Assembly: GCA_036154955.1 (NCBI GenBank)
Contig: JAYZWL010000060.1
Location: 1-64,000, forward strand
Length of the DNA stretch: 64,000 nucleotides
Direction: 5' to 3'
Source: Albimonas sp036154955
GTDB taxonomy: Bacteria > Pseudomonadota > Alphaproteobacteria > Rhodobacterales > Rhodobacteraceae
Made by a program: the position numbers and the translations under genes. Position 1 is the stretch's first letter. Each line of letters opens with the position of its first letter. The notes beneath the pieces were generated by a model. The model saw nothing but the letters and a program-made list of their open reading frames with translations. It had not been told where the DNA came from and made no database searches. Below, piece by piece: positions 16,340-25,070 of this stretch.

Positions 16340-18262
16340 CTAGAGCAGCCCGAAATCGAAGGCGTCGTCCATGCCCTCCCCCGCCACGCCGCGGTCGGCG
16401 GCGCGCTGGCGCACGGCCTCCAGCCGGTTGACGTCGTGAACGGTGATGGAGTCGCACAGGTGCTCGTGCCGGCGGGTGGCGTAGACGTAGGTCCACAGCC
16501 ACAACATGAAGGTCGCCGACAGGAAATAGTCGATGGCCATGGCCATCATCATCAGCCCCTGGGCGCGCCAGGTGTGCAGGCCCTCGAACATGCTGTCGGC
16601 CAGCGCATCGAGCGCCGGGCGCTGCAGGGCCGGGAAGGCCGAGAGGTCGAGGCTGAACAGGTGGTCGACCCGAAGCCCTTCGAGGCCCGACAGGTCCGCC
16701 TGCTCCAGCAGCGACAGGGCGCCGGGATTCTCCATCTCCACCCGCGCGGCGGCGACGATGGGGATGGAGGTGACGGCGAAGATCATCACGTAGACGGCGA
16801 GGCCGGGCCAGAGGTTGCGGCGCGAGACCGCGAGATAGGCGTCGACGATGTGCCACATGGAGAAGGTGCAGCTTATCCGCGCCCCGCCGAGGCTGCGGGC
16901 GTTCATGAACAGCCGGGTTTCCGAGGCGCGGTAGTTCAGCCAGGCCAGCAACAGGCCCAGCGTGAACAGCAGCGTCACCGCGACGATGGCCAGCGGGCCG
17001 TAGGCGATCAGCAGCATCGCCGGGTCGTCGAGACCCAGAGCCACGCGCAGCTCCGTCGAGGCGACGACGGCGGCGACCGCCGCGCCCATCAGCCAGAACG
17101 GCAGCCAGTTGACCAGCAGATGCCAGGGTCCGCCGTGGAACTCGAACGCGGCGTCGCCCCAGCGCATGGCGCGGGAGATCCGCGCCTCCCGCGCCCAGCG
17201 CCACAGCGGCCAGATCAGCCCCCCGGTGGCCGCGATCAGCGGCGCCCAGGCCAGCCAGAGCGCGGCGATGGACCAGCCCGACCCCTCCATCCCGAAGCGG
17301 ATGTTCTTCCAGCGCGTGCGCGCCAGCCGGTAGCGGCGGGCCCGGAAGGCGGCGAGCTGGATCAGGGGCGAGATCAGCAGAAGCGACACCGCCGCCGAAG
17401 CCGCCCAGCCCACCAGCCCCCCCGCGGCCCCGCCCATGACCGCGAGCCCGACGAAGGCCCCGCCGAAGCCGACGCCGGTGATCACCAGCGCGAGAAAGGC
17501 CATGGCGATGGCGAAGCCGATGAACAGCTCCGACCCCCGGCCGGTGTATTCCAGCCGCTCGCCGTCGATCTCGGTATGAGCCCAGAGCAGGCGGCGGGTC
17601 TGGGTCTTCATCCAGAAGCGGTAGAGCCCGAGCGTCAGCACCGAGATCGCGCCATGGGTGACGGTGACGGCGGACAGCAGGCCCCGGTCGTCCGTGTATT
17701 CGGGCAGCGCGTCGCGCGGCAGGGCGGCGAGCCCCGCCTCGGCCGCGGCCCGGGCCGCGCGGGCGCGGCGCAGGCGTTCGGCATGCTGGACGGCGGCATG
17801 AGAGAAGGCGTCGCCGTCGCGCAACTGGGCGAGGAGGTCCGCCTCCTCCGCCCGCGCCAGCTGGGCGGCGACCACGGCGGGGCTCGGTCCCGGGGCCGCC
17901 GCGGGTCGCGGGGCCGGGGTCCGGGCCGAGGCGGAGGACGAGGGCGAGGGCGAGGGCGAGGACAGCCCCGGCTCTTCCCGCGGCCCGGCGCCTGCGCGCG
18001 CATCGCGGCCGAACAGCGAGGACAGGCGCGCGGCCGGAGACGCCTTGACAGGAGACGCCTTGGCGGGGGACGCGGCGGGATCGGGGGGCGAGGGATTGGC
18101 GTTGGCCGGCGACGGGGGCGGCGCGGTCTCCCGGTTCAGGGACATGGGCGCGCCGTCTTCGCCCTCCTCCAGCGAATAGAGGAAGGACGGACGGTCCTGC
18201 ACCACGTCGCCGAACAGGTCGGCGATCGAGTCCGGCTCCTTCCTCGTCCGTTTACGCGCCAT
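16340..18262 (-). CDS. DUF898 (YjgN-like) multi-pass membrane protein
   Basis: Protein of 640 residues. The first 190 or so residues are disordered and rich in Ser/Pro/Ala, encoded partly by a GAGGGC hexamer repeat near 17940-17960. The DUF898 domain begins near residue 190 (LGLYRFWMKTQTRRLLW, HTEIDGERLEYTG) and contains about eight membrane helices. Biochemical function is unknown. ATG at 18262 begins MARKRTRKEPDS. It probably forms an operon with the M48 peptidase downstream. Confidence 0.88.
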   Translation of the reverse strand: MARKRTRKEPDSIADLFGDVVQDRPSFLYSLEEGEDGAPMSLNRETAPPPSPANANPSPPDPAASPAKASPVKASPAARLSSLFGRDARAGAGPREEPGLSSPSPSPSSSASARTPAPRPAAAPGPSPAVVAAQLARAEEADLLAQLRDGDAFSHAAVQHAERLRRARAARAAAEAGLAALPRDALPEYTDDRGLLSAVTVTHGAISVLTLGLYRFWMKTQTRRLLWAHTEIDGERLEYTGRGSELFIGFAIAMAFLALVITGVGFGGAFVGLAVMGGAAGGLVGWAASAAVSLLLISPLIQLAAFRARRYRLARTRWKNIRFGMEGSGWSIAALWLAWAPLIAATGGLIWPLWRWAREARISRAMRWGDAAFEFHGGPWHLLVNWLPFWLMGAAVAAVVASTELRVALGLDDPAMLLIAYGPLAIVAVTLLFTLGLLLAWLNYRASETRLFMNARSLGGARISCTFSMWHIVDAYLAVSRRNLWPGLAVYVMIFAVTSIPIVAAARVEMENPGALSLLEQADLSGLEGLRVDHLFSLDLSAFPALQRPALDALADSMFEGLHTWRAQGLMMMAMAIDYFLSATFMLWLWTYVYATRRHEHLCDSITVHDVNRLEAVRQRAADRGVAGEGMDDAFDFGLL

Positions 18263-18310
18263 GCGACTCCCTACGCCCGCACGGGGAAGGCCCATGCGCA
18301 CTGTTCCGGA

Positions 18311-18339
18311 AACATACCACTTTACGATTATGCGGCGAA
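18311..18339 (-). promoter_or_regulatory. Candidate promoter for the DUF898 gene
   Basis: On the minus strand TTCGCC (18334-18339) and TATGTT (18311-18316) are separated by 17 bp, inside an unusually AT-rich patch. This would give a leader of about 40 nt. The -35 match is weak. Confidence 0.35.
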
Positions 18340-18577
18340 CCAGTCTTGGAAACGGCCCGCGAAGGCGGCGGCGGAACCCGCCGCCGGCCTTTCAAACGCC
18401 GAAGCGTCAATGACTTGTGCGAAAATTCACATGTCGCGGCGTTTCGGGGCGGCCGCGCGCCCTTGGCCGACCTCGGCCAGTCCCGCCGCGAACGGGGCGA
18501 AAGGGCGATTCGCCTGAAAAGCCGCTCCTCCCCCGCGCGGGGGGCGGGGCCCCCCCCCGCGCGGGGGCGGCCGGGAC

Positions 18578-18598
18578 GCCCCGGGTCGAGCCCGGGGC
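18578..18598. repeat. REP-like 21-nt palindrome
   Basis: Stem GCCCCGGG / CCCGGGGC with loop TCGAG, identical to the copy at 11377-11397. It begins 25 bp downstream of the acyl-CoA ligase stop. Confidence 0.75.
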
Positions 18599-18623
18599 GC
18601 GCCCTGCGGAACCCTTCCGGCGC

Positions 18624-20258
18624 TCAGGCCGCCTCGGGGTGGCGGTAGCCGATGCCTTCCAGCTTCTTGCGCAGCTCCAGCTTGGAGATCTTGCCGGTCG
18701 CGGTATGCGGCAGCTCGTCCATGAAGATCACGTCGTCGGGCACCTGCCACTTGGCGAAGTGCTTGGCGACGAGGGCGAGGATCTCGTCCTTGGGCGGCTG
18801 CACGTCGCCGGCCGGGACCACCACCAGGATCGGACGCTCGTCCCACTTGGGATGGGCCACCCCGATCGCGGCGGCCTCGGCCACCAGCGGATGGGCGACG
18901 GCGGCGTTCTCCAGGTCGATGGAGCTGATCCACTCCCCGCCCGACTTGATCACGTCCTTGGACCGGTCGGTGATCCGCACATAGGCGTTGGGGTCGATGG
19001 TGGCCACGTCGCCGGTGTCGAACCAGTTGGTTCCCGGCTGGGCCGCGTCCTCGTCCTTGAGGTGGTAGCGCTTGACCACGCCGAAGCCGCGGATCCACAG
19101 CTTGCCCTGCTGGGCGCCGTCCCAGGGCAGCTCGGTCTCCGCATCGTCGGTGATGCGCAGGTCGACGCCGTAGGGCGGGTGGCCGACGGAGGTCTGCACG
19201 TCGAGCCGGGCCTCGGCGTCGAGCGCGTTGACCTCGGGCTTGAAGGTGCAGACCGCGCCCAGCGGCGAGGTCTCGGTCATGCCCCAGGCGTGGATGACAT
19301 GGGCGCCGTAGTCGTTCTGGAAGGCCTCGATCACCGCGCGCGGACAGGAGGAGCCGCCGATCACCACCCGGTTCAGGGTCGAGAACTTGAGGTTGTTGGC
19401 GCGCAGATACTGCAGCATCCCCAGCCAGATCGTCGGCACCGCGGCGGTGGTGGTCACCCCCTGCTCCAGCATCTCGTAGAGCCCGGCGGCGGTCATGTCG
19501 CGGCCCGGCATCACCAGCGAGGCGCCGGTCATCGCCGAGGTGTAGGCCAGCCCCCAGCCGTTGGCGTGGAACAGCGGCACCACCGGCATGATCACGTCGT
19601 TGGAGCCCATGGCGATGCAGTCGGGCTGGATCGCGGTCAGCGCGTGCAGCACGTTGGAGCGGTGGGAGTAGAGCACGCCCTTCGGGTTGCCCGTGGTGCC
19701 GGAGGTGTAGCAGAGCCCGCAGGGATCGGTCTCCGGCCCCGTCACCCACTCGAAATTCCCGTCCTCGGCCGCGACCATCTCCTCATAGCAGATGGCGCCG
19801 GGCAGGGAGGTTTCGGGCATGTGGGCCCGGTCGGTCAGGATCACCCATTTCTCGACCCGGGTCAGCTTGGGAAGCAGCGCCTCCATCAGCTTCACCAGGT
19901 CGGCGTCGACCATGATGACCTTATCTTCGGCGTGGTTGATGATGTAGTCGAGCTGCTCGGCGAAGAGCCGCGGATTCAGCGTGTGCAGGATCGCGCCGCA
20001 GCCCGAGACGCCGTACCAGACCTCCATGTGCCGCGGGGTGTTCCAGGCCATGACGCCGATGGCGTCGCCGCGGCCGTAGCCCATGCGGGCCAGCGCCTGG
20101 GCGCATTTCTTCGCCTTGGCGTGAACGGTCTCCCAGTTCGATTCGACGATCGGCCCTTCCGCGGAGCGGCCGCGCACCGGGCGCTTGCCGTGATATTTGG
20201 CGGCGTGGTCGATGATCGTCGACACGCGCAGCGGGTAATCCTGCATCGTTCCGAACAT
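18624..20258 (-). CDS. Fatty-acid-CoA ligase (AMP-forming)
   Basis: Adenylate-forming enzyme of 544 residues that activates a fatty acid to its CoA thioester, entering beta-oxidation. The AMP/ATP-binding motif YTSGTTGNPKG is at residues 184-194. The middle motif GMTETSPLG, the hinge region DRSKDVIKSGGEWIS and the C-terminal LPHTATGKISK (catalytic Lys) are all present. Length and the FGTMQDYPL N-terminus resemble the medium/long-chain AlkK-like group. A good AGGGAGG site precedes the ATG. Exact chain-length preference is not readable. Confidence 0.93.
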   Translation of the reverse strand: MFGTMQDYPLRVSTIIDHAAKYHGKRPVRGRSAEGPIVESNWETVHAKAKKCAQALARMGYGRGDAIGVMAWNTPRHMEVWYGVSGCGAILHTLNPRLFAEQLDYIINHAEDKVIMVDADLVKLMEALLPKLTRVEKWVILTDRAHMPETSLPGAICYEEMVAAEDGNFEWVTGPETDPCGLCYTSGTTGNPKGVLYSHRSNVLHALTAIQPDCIAMGSNDVIMPVVPLFHANGWGLAYTSAMTGASLVMPGRDMTAAGLYEMLEQGVTTTAAVPTIWLGMLQYLRANNLKFSTLNRVVIGGSSCPRAVIEAFQNDYGAHVIHAWGMTETSPLGAVCTFKPEVNALDAEARLDVQTSVGHPPYGVDLRITDDAETELPWDGAQQGKLWIRGFGVVKRYHLKDEDAAQPGTNWFDTGDVATIDPNAYVRITDRSKDVIKSGGEWISSIDLENAAVAHPLVAEAAAIGVAHPKWDERPILVVVPAGDVQPPKDEILALVAKHFAKWQVPDDVIFMDELPHTATGKISKLELRKKLEGIGYRHPEAA

Positions 20259-20456
20259 GTGGCGTCCTCCCTGACGTCGTTATGCGCGCCGGTCGCCTCT
20301 CCCAGACGAGGGGGCGCGGGGTCCGTAGCGTTTGCCCAATAGGTAACATGCGCATCATCGGGAGCAAGACGGACCCTGGGGAAGGCCCTGCGCCCGGACG
20401 GTTTTTCGCACGGAAATCCGGGGGCCGGCGCCCGCGCGGGCGGACGCCGGGGCGAC

Positions 20457-21338
20457 TCAGCCCGCCGCCTGCATCTTCGCGATGGCCTCGGCCTGGGCCA
20501 GCAGCTTCTGGGCGACCTCCACATGCAGGTTCTCGACGATGCGGCCGTCGACCACCGCGACCGCCTCGCCCTTGGCGCGGGTCTCCTCGAAGGCCGCGAC
20601 CTGGCGCTTGGCCAGCTCGATGGCGGCGTCCGAGGGGCCGAACTCCTCGTTGGCGATCTCCAGCTGGGCGGGGTGGATCAGGGTCTTGCCGTCGAAGCCC
20701 ATGGACTTGCCCAGCGCGCAGGCGGCGCGGTTGCCGTCGGCGTCCTGATAGGCGTTGTAAACGCCGTCGAGGATGGCGAGCCCGTAGGCGCGGGCCACCA
20801 GCAGGCACATGCCGAGCGAGGTCATCACCTCGGTCCGCGCGTCGGTATGAGCGGCCTCCAGCTCCTTCACCAGGTCGTTGGTGCCCATCACGAAACAGGC
20901 GAGCCGCGGGGTGGCGGCGGCGATCTCGCGGGCGTTGAGGATGCCGATCGGGGTTTCCATCATCGCCCAGATCTTCGTGGTCGCGGGGGCGCCGGCCTCG
21001 TCCATCAGCTTCTCGACCGCGTGCAGGTCGGCGGCGGAGCCGACCTTCGGCACCAGGATCGCGTCGGGACCGGCCGCGGCGGCGGCGCGGATATCGGCCT
21101 CGCCCCATTCGGTGTCGAGGCCGTTGACCCGGACGATGATCTCGCGAAGGCCGAAGCCGCCTTCCTTCAGCGCGGCCACGACGAGATCGCGGGCGAGGCC
21201 CTTTTCGGTCGGGCCCACCGCGTCCTCCAGGTCGAGGATCAGGGCGTCGGCCGGCAGACCGCGCGACTTCTCGATGGCGCGGGCCTTGGCCCCCGGCATG
21301 TAGAGGACGGAACGGCGGGGGCGGGCGGCCTCGGTCAT
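20457..21338 (-). CDS. mcl2: HpcH/HpaI-type CoA ester lyase, (3S)-malyl-CoA thioesterase-like
   Basis: Protein of 293 residues in the CitE/malyl-CoA lyase superfamily. RRSVLYMPG, the ILDLEDAV Mg-binding motif near residues 33-41, the Glu-containing METPIGILNA segment and GKTLIHPAQ are visible. In Rhodobacter this short subtype (Mcl2) hydrolyses (3S)-malyl-CoA in the ethylmalonyl-CoA pathway, whereas the longer Mcl1 is the lyase. The assignment rests on subtype resemblance; a CitE-like lyase with another substrate remains possible. The gene stands alone and is divergent from the secreted protein gene. Confidence 0.8.
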   Translation of the reverse strand: MTEAARPRRSVLYMPGAKARAIEKSRGLPADALILDLEDAVGPTEKGLARDLVVAALKEGGFGLREIIVRVNGLDTEWGEADIRAAAAAGPDAILVPKVGSAADLHAVEKLMDEAGAPATTKIWAMMETPIGILNAREIAAATPRLACFVMGTNDLVKELEAAHTDARTEVMTSLGMCLLVARAYGLAILDGVYNAYQDADGNRAACALGKSMGFDGKTLIHPAQLEIANEEFGPSDAAIELAKRQVAAFEETRAKGEAVAVVDGRIVENLHVEVAQKLLAQAEAIAKMQAAG

Positions 21339-21718
21339 GGAGGGTCTCCGGTTCGGGATGGGCTGGTTAACGGCTGGGTAGCCCGCGGGGGCGGGCCGCG
21401 CAAGTTCATGCCGCGTCGCGGGGATCAGGAGACCGATGATTGCGCCCCGAGCGGGGTCGGCGCGGGTCGGGGGCGGCTTCGCTGCGGCGCCGCGCGGCGT
21501 TAACCGTATTTTTCTTTCTCCGGCGCAGAGTCCTTTTCGCCGCCGCAATGGGCGGGACCGCTTCCCTGGCCCGGGCGCCCTGCCCGGCCTCCGACCCGGA
21601 ACCCGCCCTCTCGCGGCCGATCCGTCGCCCCGAGACCCTGCGCCACGGCAGGATCGGCCGGCGGCTCGGCGGGTCCGGGTCCCGGCGGCGCCCGGCGCCA
21701 GCGCCTTGAGGTATCGCC
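21339..21718. other. Divergent intergenic region
   Basis: 380 bp between the malyl-CoA enzyme and the small secreted protein. The only AT-rich patch is near 21500-21525 (GTTAACCGTATTTTTC) and could hold a promoter. Otherwise it is GC-rich with no recognised gene. Confidence 0.4.
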
Positions 21719-22201
21719 ATGGATCGCGTGACCCCCGCCTGCCCGGCCCCCCGGACCCCGCGCCCCCGTCCGGGCTTCGGAATTCCCCGCCCGAGCCGCC
21801 TTCTGACCTGGCTGGTCGCGGCCGCCTGCCTCGCCGGCGCGCTGGGCGCGCCCGCCGCGCCGTCGGCGCAGGAGGCGGGGCGCCCCGCCGGCCGCCCCGA
21901 CGCGGCGTTCGCCCCCGTCGAAAGCCTTCTGGTTCAGGGGATGACCGGCCCCCAGGGCGGGGCGATGTGCGGCGAACGGCGCCAGGTCGTCTCCCGCCTC
22001 GCCGAGAAATACGGGGAGACGCGGCGCGGCTACGGCCTCCAGCAGGGCGCGGCGGTGGTGGAGGTGTTCGCCTCCGGCTCCACCGGATCCTGGACCATCC
22101 TCCTGTCCACGCCCAACGGACTGGCCTGCCTGCTCGCCGCCGGCCAGAACTGGGCGCCGACGCCGGACGAATCCTCCGGTCCGGTCGGCGACCCGACCTG
22201 A
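21719..22201 (+). CDS. Small secreted protein of unknown function
   Basis: Protein of 160 residues that I cannot assign. A signal-peptide-like hydrophobic helix (about residues 28-47) ends near an APSAQEA cleavage region. The mature part has two cysteines (in AMCGERRQ and LACLLAAG), which could form a disulfide. Its even spacing of small aromatic and aliphatic residues looks like a folded domain, not read-through. GAGG lies shortly before the ATG. It lies upstream of mscL but separated by about 170 bp. Confidence 0.7.
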   Translation: MDRVTPACPAPRTPRPRPGFGIPRPSRLLTWLVAAACLAGALGAPAAPSAQEAGRPAGRPDAAFAPVESLLVQGMTGPQGGAMCGERRQVVSRLAEKYGETRRGYGLQQGAAVVEVFASGSTGSWTILLSTPNGLACLLAAGQNWAPTPDESSGPVGDPT

Positions 22202-22372
22202 CGGCGCCTGCGGCCGGGACCCTGCCAGGCCCCGGCGCCTCCCCGGCCCGCGTCTCGCGCCCGCCGCCGCCCGGCCCGGTCCGGGCGCATACGATCCGCA
22301 TTCGAAACGAATTGTCCCGTCAGAGGAGGCGGCGTAGAGTTCCTTTCGCGCAATAGGGCGAAGGAACAAGAG

Positions 22373-22810
22373 ATGCTCAAGGAATTCAAGGAATTCGCGG
22401 TCAAGGGCAATGTCGTCGACATGGGCGTCGGCATCGTCATCGGCGCCGCCTTCACCACCATCGTCAAAAGCTTCGTCGATGACATCATCAACCCGATCAT
22501 CGGCCTGTTCACCGGCGGGGTCGACTTTTCGGGCCTCTACCTCAACCTCTCTGGACAGCCGGTCGAAAGCGCCGCGGCCGCGAAGGAGGCCGGGCTCGCC
22601 GTCGTCACCTACGGCGTTTTCATCAACGCCATCATCGCCTTCCTGATCGTGGCCTGGGTGCTGTTCTTCGTGGTGCGCGGCGTCAACGCCCTGCGCCGCT
22701 CGGTCGAGCCGGAGACGGAGCCCGCGCCGGAAGAGGCCCCGGCCCCGCCGCCCGCCGATATCCAGCTGCTGGGCGAGATCCGCGACCTGCTCAAGGCCCG
22801 CCCGCTCTGA
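22373..22810 (+). CDS. mscL: Large-conductance mechanosensitive channel
   Basis: Inner-membrane emergency valve that opens on osmotic downshock. The 145-residue protein starts with the conserved LKEFKEFAVKGNVVDM amphipathic helix and TM1 (VGIVIGAAFTTIVKSFVDDII). TM2 is FINAIIAFLIVAWVLFFVV near residues 83-101. The C-terminal cytoplasmic helix ends in LLGEIRDLLK. Length is normal for MscL. Confidence 0.97.
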   Translation: MLKEFKEFAVKGNVVDMGVGIVIGAAFTTIVKSFVDDIINPIIGLFTGGVDFSGLYLNLSGQPVESAAAAKEAGLAVVTYGVFINAIIAFLIVAWVLFFVVRGVNALRRSVEPETEPAPEEAPAPPPADIQLLGEIRDLLKARPL

Positions 22811-22814
22811 CGAG

Positions 22815-22841
22815 GCGCGCCCCGAACCCGGCCGGGCGCGC
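22815..22841. terminator. Hairpin between convergent mscL and azlD
   Basis: GCGCGCCC (22815-22822) can pair with GGGCGCGC (22834-22841) across an 11-nt loop. It lies immediately after the mscL stop and at the azlD stop. There is no T-run, so termination is inferred from position. Confidence 0.4.
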
Positions 22842-23171
22842 TCAGAACAGCGCGCCCAACGCCGCGAAGGTCGCCAGCCCCGCCGCGATGGCGCCCAGCA
22901 GCGACCGGGTGAGGATGCCCACGGTCACCGTGACCGCCACGCCGGCGATGCGGGTGGGGTCGGTCTCGCCCTCCAGCGCCCGGGGCCAGACCGCCATCGG
23001 CGCGGCCAGCGCCGGCAGCACCGTCACCGGCACGTAGCGCAGGAGGCGCATCGCCCAGGCCGGGAACTCCCGCCCGCCGGCGAACAGCACGAAGGAGGCG
23101 CGCACCAGGTAGGTGGCGACGCCCAGCGCGAAGATCGCGGCCCAGGCGGCGGCGTCGGACAGTTCGCTCAC
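22842..23171 (-). CDS. azlD: AzlD family small membrane subunit (branched-chain amino acid export)
   Basis: Protein of 109 residues with about four hydrophobic helices and the AzlD signature (TYLVRASFVLF, LRYVPVTVLPALAAPM). AzlC and AzlD together export branched-chain amino acids or their analogues. GTG at 23171 overlaps the azlC stop (GTGA), so it is translationally coupled. Confidence 0.88.
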   Translation of the reverse strand: MSELSDAAAWAAIFALGVATYLVRASFVLFAGGREFPAWAMRLLRYVPVTVLPALAAPMAVWPRALEGETDPTRIAGVAVTVTVGILTRSLLGAIAAGLATFAALGALF

Positions 23172-23968
23172 GCCCCGCCCTCCCGCCGGACGGCCCGGCG
23201 GGCCAGCGCCACCTCCACCCCCGCGCCCGTCACCATGCCCGAGGCGGCGGCGCCGAGCAGACCCAGGCTCCACGGCAGGCCGGCCAGCAGCAGCGCCATC
23301 ACCACCGCCACCGCCGCCGCGCACAGATTGGGCACGCCGCGGATCATCGGCGCGGCCAGCGCGAAGAAGGTCAGCGGCGGCGCGAAGTCGATCGGCAGGC
23401 TGGCCGGGATCGCCGAGCCGGCCAGCGCCCCCACCGCGGTCGCCGCGATCCAGCTGGGCAGAATCGGCGTGCCGGCCCCGAAGAAATAGCCGATGCGCCG
23501 CGCCCGGCTTTCCTCGGGCCGGTCCTGGAAGCGGCGGGTGGCGAGGCCGAAGACCTGGTCCACCACGAAATAGCCGGCGATGGCCCGGACCCAGACCTTC
23601 GCCCCCGCGAAATGCGGAGCGAGGGAGGCGGAATACATCGCCAGCCGCAGGTTGACCGCCAGCGCAGCGAGAATCGCCACCACCACCGGCGCGCCGTCGG
23701 ACACCATCTCGATCAGCACGAATTGCGAGGCGCCGGCGATGACGAAGCTGGTCAGCACCATGACCTTGGCCAGGTCCATCCCCGCCGCCGTCGCCACCAC
23801 CCCGAACAGCATCCCGAACGGCGCCACCACCAGCATGAAGGGCAGGCCCGACAGCACGCCGGCGCGGAAGCCGCGGCGGAACTCGCCGTCGGAAGCGGGC
23901 GCGGGCGGGTTGCGGTCCGGCTCGGCCGCGGACATGCTCGGGTCGGGGGAGAGGTCTTTCATCAGCAT
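23168..23968 (-). CDS. azlC: AzlC family permease
   Basis: Inner-membrane large subunit of the AzlCD exporter, 266 residues. The AzlC N-terminal motif (RRGFRAGVLSGLPFMLVVAPFG) and the SQFVLIEM and NLRLAMYSASLAPHF segments are clear. AAGGTA lies 8 bases upstream of ATG 23968. A second in-frame ATG lies two codons further. Forms an operon with azlD. Confidence 0.92.
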   Translation of the reverse strand: MLMKDLSPDPSMSAAEPDRNPPAPASDGEFRRGFRAGVLSGLPFMLVVAPFGMLFGVVATAAGMDLAKVMVLTSFVIAGASQFVLIEMVSDGAPVVVAILAALAVNLRLAMYSASLAPHFAGAKVWVRAIAGYFVVDQVFGLATRRFQDRPEESRARRIGYFFGAGTPILPSWIAATAVGALAGSAIPASLPIDFAPPLTFFALAAPMIRGVPNLCAAAVAVVMALLLAGLPWSLGLLGAAASGMVTGAGVEVALARRAVRREGGA

Positions 23969-24013
23969 AGCTTACCTTTTTCCCCCGGCCTCGCAAATCA
24001 CGGATTGTGACCC

Positions 24014-24913
24014 ATGACCTCTGCCCCGGCGATGGTCCGCCCCCCCGCCCGCATCCTGCCCGACCCGGCGGCGCCCGGCCTGACCCGCGAGGTGGAGGGG
24101 CGCGACGAGACCGGCGCCCTCCGCCTGACCCGGGTGATCGAGGAGCGCCCCCTCACGCTCTGGCTCAACGGGCGGGAGATCGTGACGGTGATGACCATCG
24201 GCGACCATCCGGAATGCCTCGCGGTCGGCTATCTCGCCAACCAGGGGATGCTGGCCGCCGACGATGTGATCACATCCGTCGAGCACGATGCGGAGCTGGA
24301 GGTGGTGGTGGTCCGCACCGCGCGGGAAACGGACTACGAGGACAAGCTCGCCCGCCGCACCCGCACCTCGGGCTGCGCGGTGGGCACGGTGTTCGGCGAC
24401 ATGATGGAGGGGCTGGAGGGGCTGACGCTGCCGCCGCTGACGGTGCGGACGTCCGACCTCTACGCCCTGTCGAAGACCATCAACCAGTTGCCCAGCCTCT
24501 ACCTGGAGGCGGGCGCGATCCACGGAACCGTGCTGTGCAAGGGGTCGGAGCCGTTGATTTACATGGAGGATGTCGGCCGCCACAACGCGGTGGACAAGAT
24601 CGCCGGCTGGCTGCGGCTGCGAGGCGAGACGGCGGAGGACAAGCTGATCTACACCACCGGGCGGCTGACCTCGGAGATGGTTATCAAATGCGCGCTGATC
24701 GGCGCGCCGGCGCTGGCCTCGCGCTCCGGCTTCACCGCCTGGGGGGTGGAGATCGCGCGGCAGGTGGGGCTGACCCTGGTCGGGCGGCTGCGCGGACGGC
24801 GGTTCCTGTGCCTGTCGGGAGAGGACCGGCTGTTGCGGGACGCGGACCCCGGCGCGGTGGCGGACGAGCCCTCCCGCGCGGGGCGCAAGGGCGGCCGCCG
24901 GCGCGAGGACTGA
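24014..24913 (+). CDS. fdhD: Formate dehydrogenase accessory sulfurtransferase FdhD
   Basis: FdhD (299 residues) passes sulfur from a cysteine desulfurase to the bis-MGD cofactor of formate dehydrogenase. The active-site loop is TSGCAVGTVFGD with one cysteine at residue 121; the E. coli protein has a CxxC pair here. The C-terminal LEAGAIHGTVLC, MEDVGRHNAVDKIAG and TTGRLTSEMVIKCA motifs are well conserved. It begins the molybdenum-cofactor cluster. One copy of the TGTGATCACA motif lies within it at D84-V-I-T87. Confidence 0.95.
   Translation: MTSAPAMVRPPARILPDPAAPGLTREVEGRDETGALRLTRVIEERPLTLWLNGREIVTVMTIGDHPECLAVGYLANQGMLAADDVITSVEHDAELEVVVVRTARETDYEDKLARRTRTSGCAVGTVFGDMMEGLEGLTLPPLTVRTSDLYALSKTINQLPSLYLEAGAIHGTVLCKGSEPLIYMEDVGRHNAVDKIAGWLRLRGETAEDKLIYTTGRLTSEMVIKCALIGAPALASRSGFTAWGVEIARQVGLTLVGRLRGRRFLCLSGEDRLLRDADPGAVADEPSRAGRKGGRRRED
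24265..24274. repeat. TGTGATCACA palindrome, copy 1 (perfect)
   Basis: Inside fdhD. It reads GAT GTG ATC ACA (Asp-Val-Ile-Thr). The flanking A and T extend the palindrome to 12 bp. Confidence 0.9.
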
Positions 24914-25070
24914 GAGGGGGCGCCGCGCGACGACCCGGACAAGGGCCGCGCCCAGGCGCCCGCGCGGCGGTTGCGGCGGGGCGCCTGGCGGCGACGGGGT
25001 GGGCGGGACGCGTCAGGCGTTGCGTTGAGGGCCGGGGCGCCGATGATGCGCGGCGGTCGACGCGGAAGGA

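Larger units (their letters stand above)
18263..18623. other. Intergenic region between two leftward genes
   Basis: 361 bp holding a candidate DUF898 promoter (18311-18339), a GC stem near 18363-18387 (GGCGGCGG/CCGCCGCC) that could terminate the acyl-CoA ligase transcript, a C10 homopolymer near 18550, and a REP-like palindrome at 18578-18598. No gene is seen. Confidence 0.5.

Noticed and set aside
17478..17487. GGTGATCACC in the DUF898 gene as a further motif copy
   Set aside because: It lacks both outer T/A positions and is explained by ordinary codons for Val-Ile-Thr (GTG ATC ACC). The same applies to 40619.
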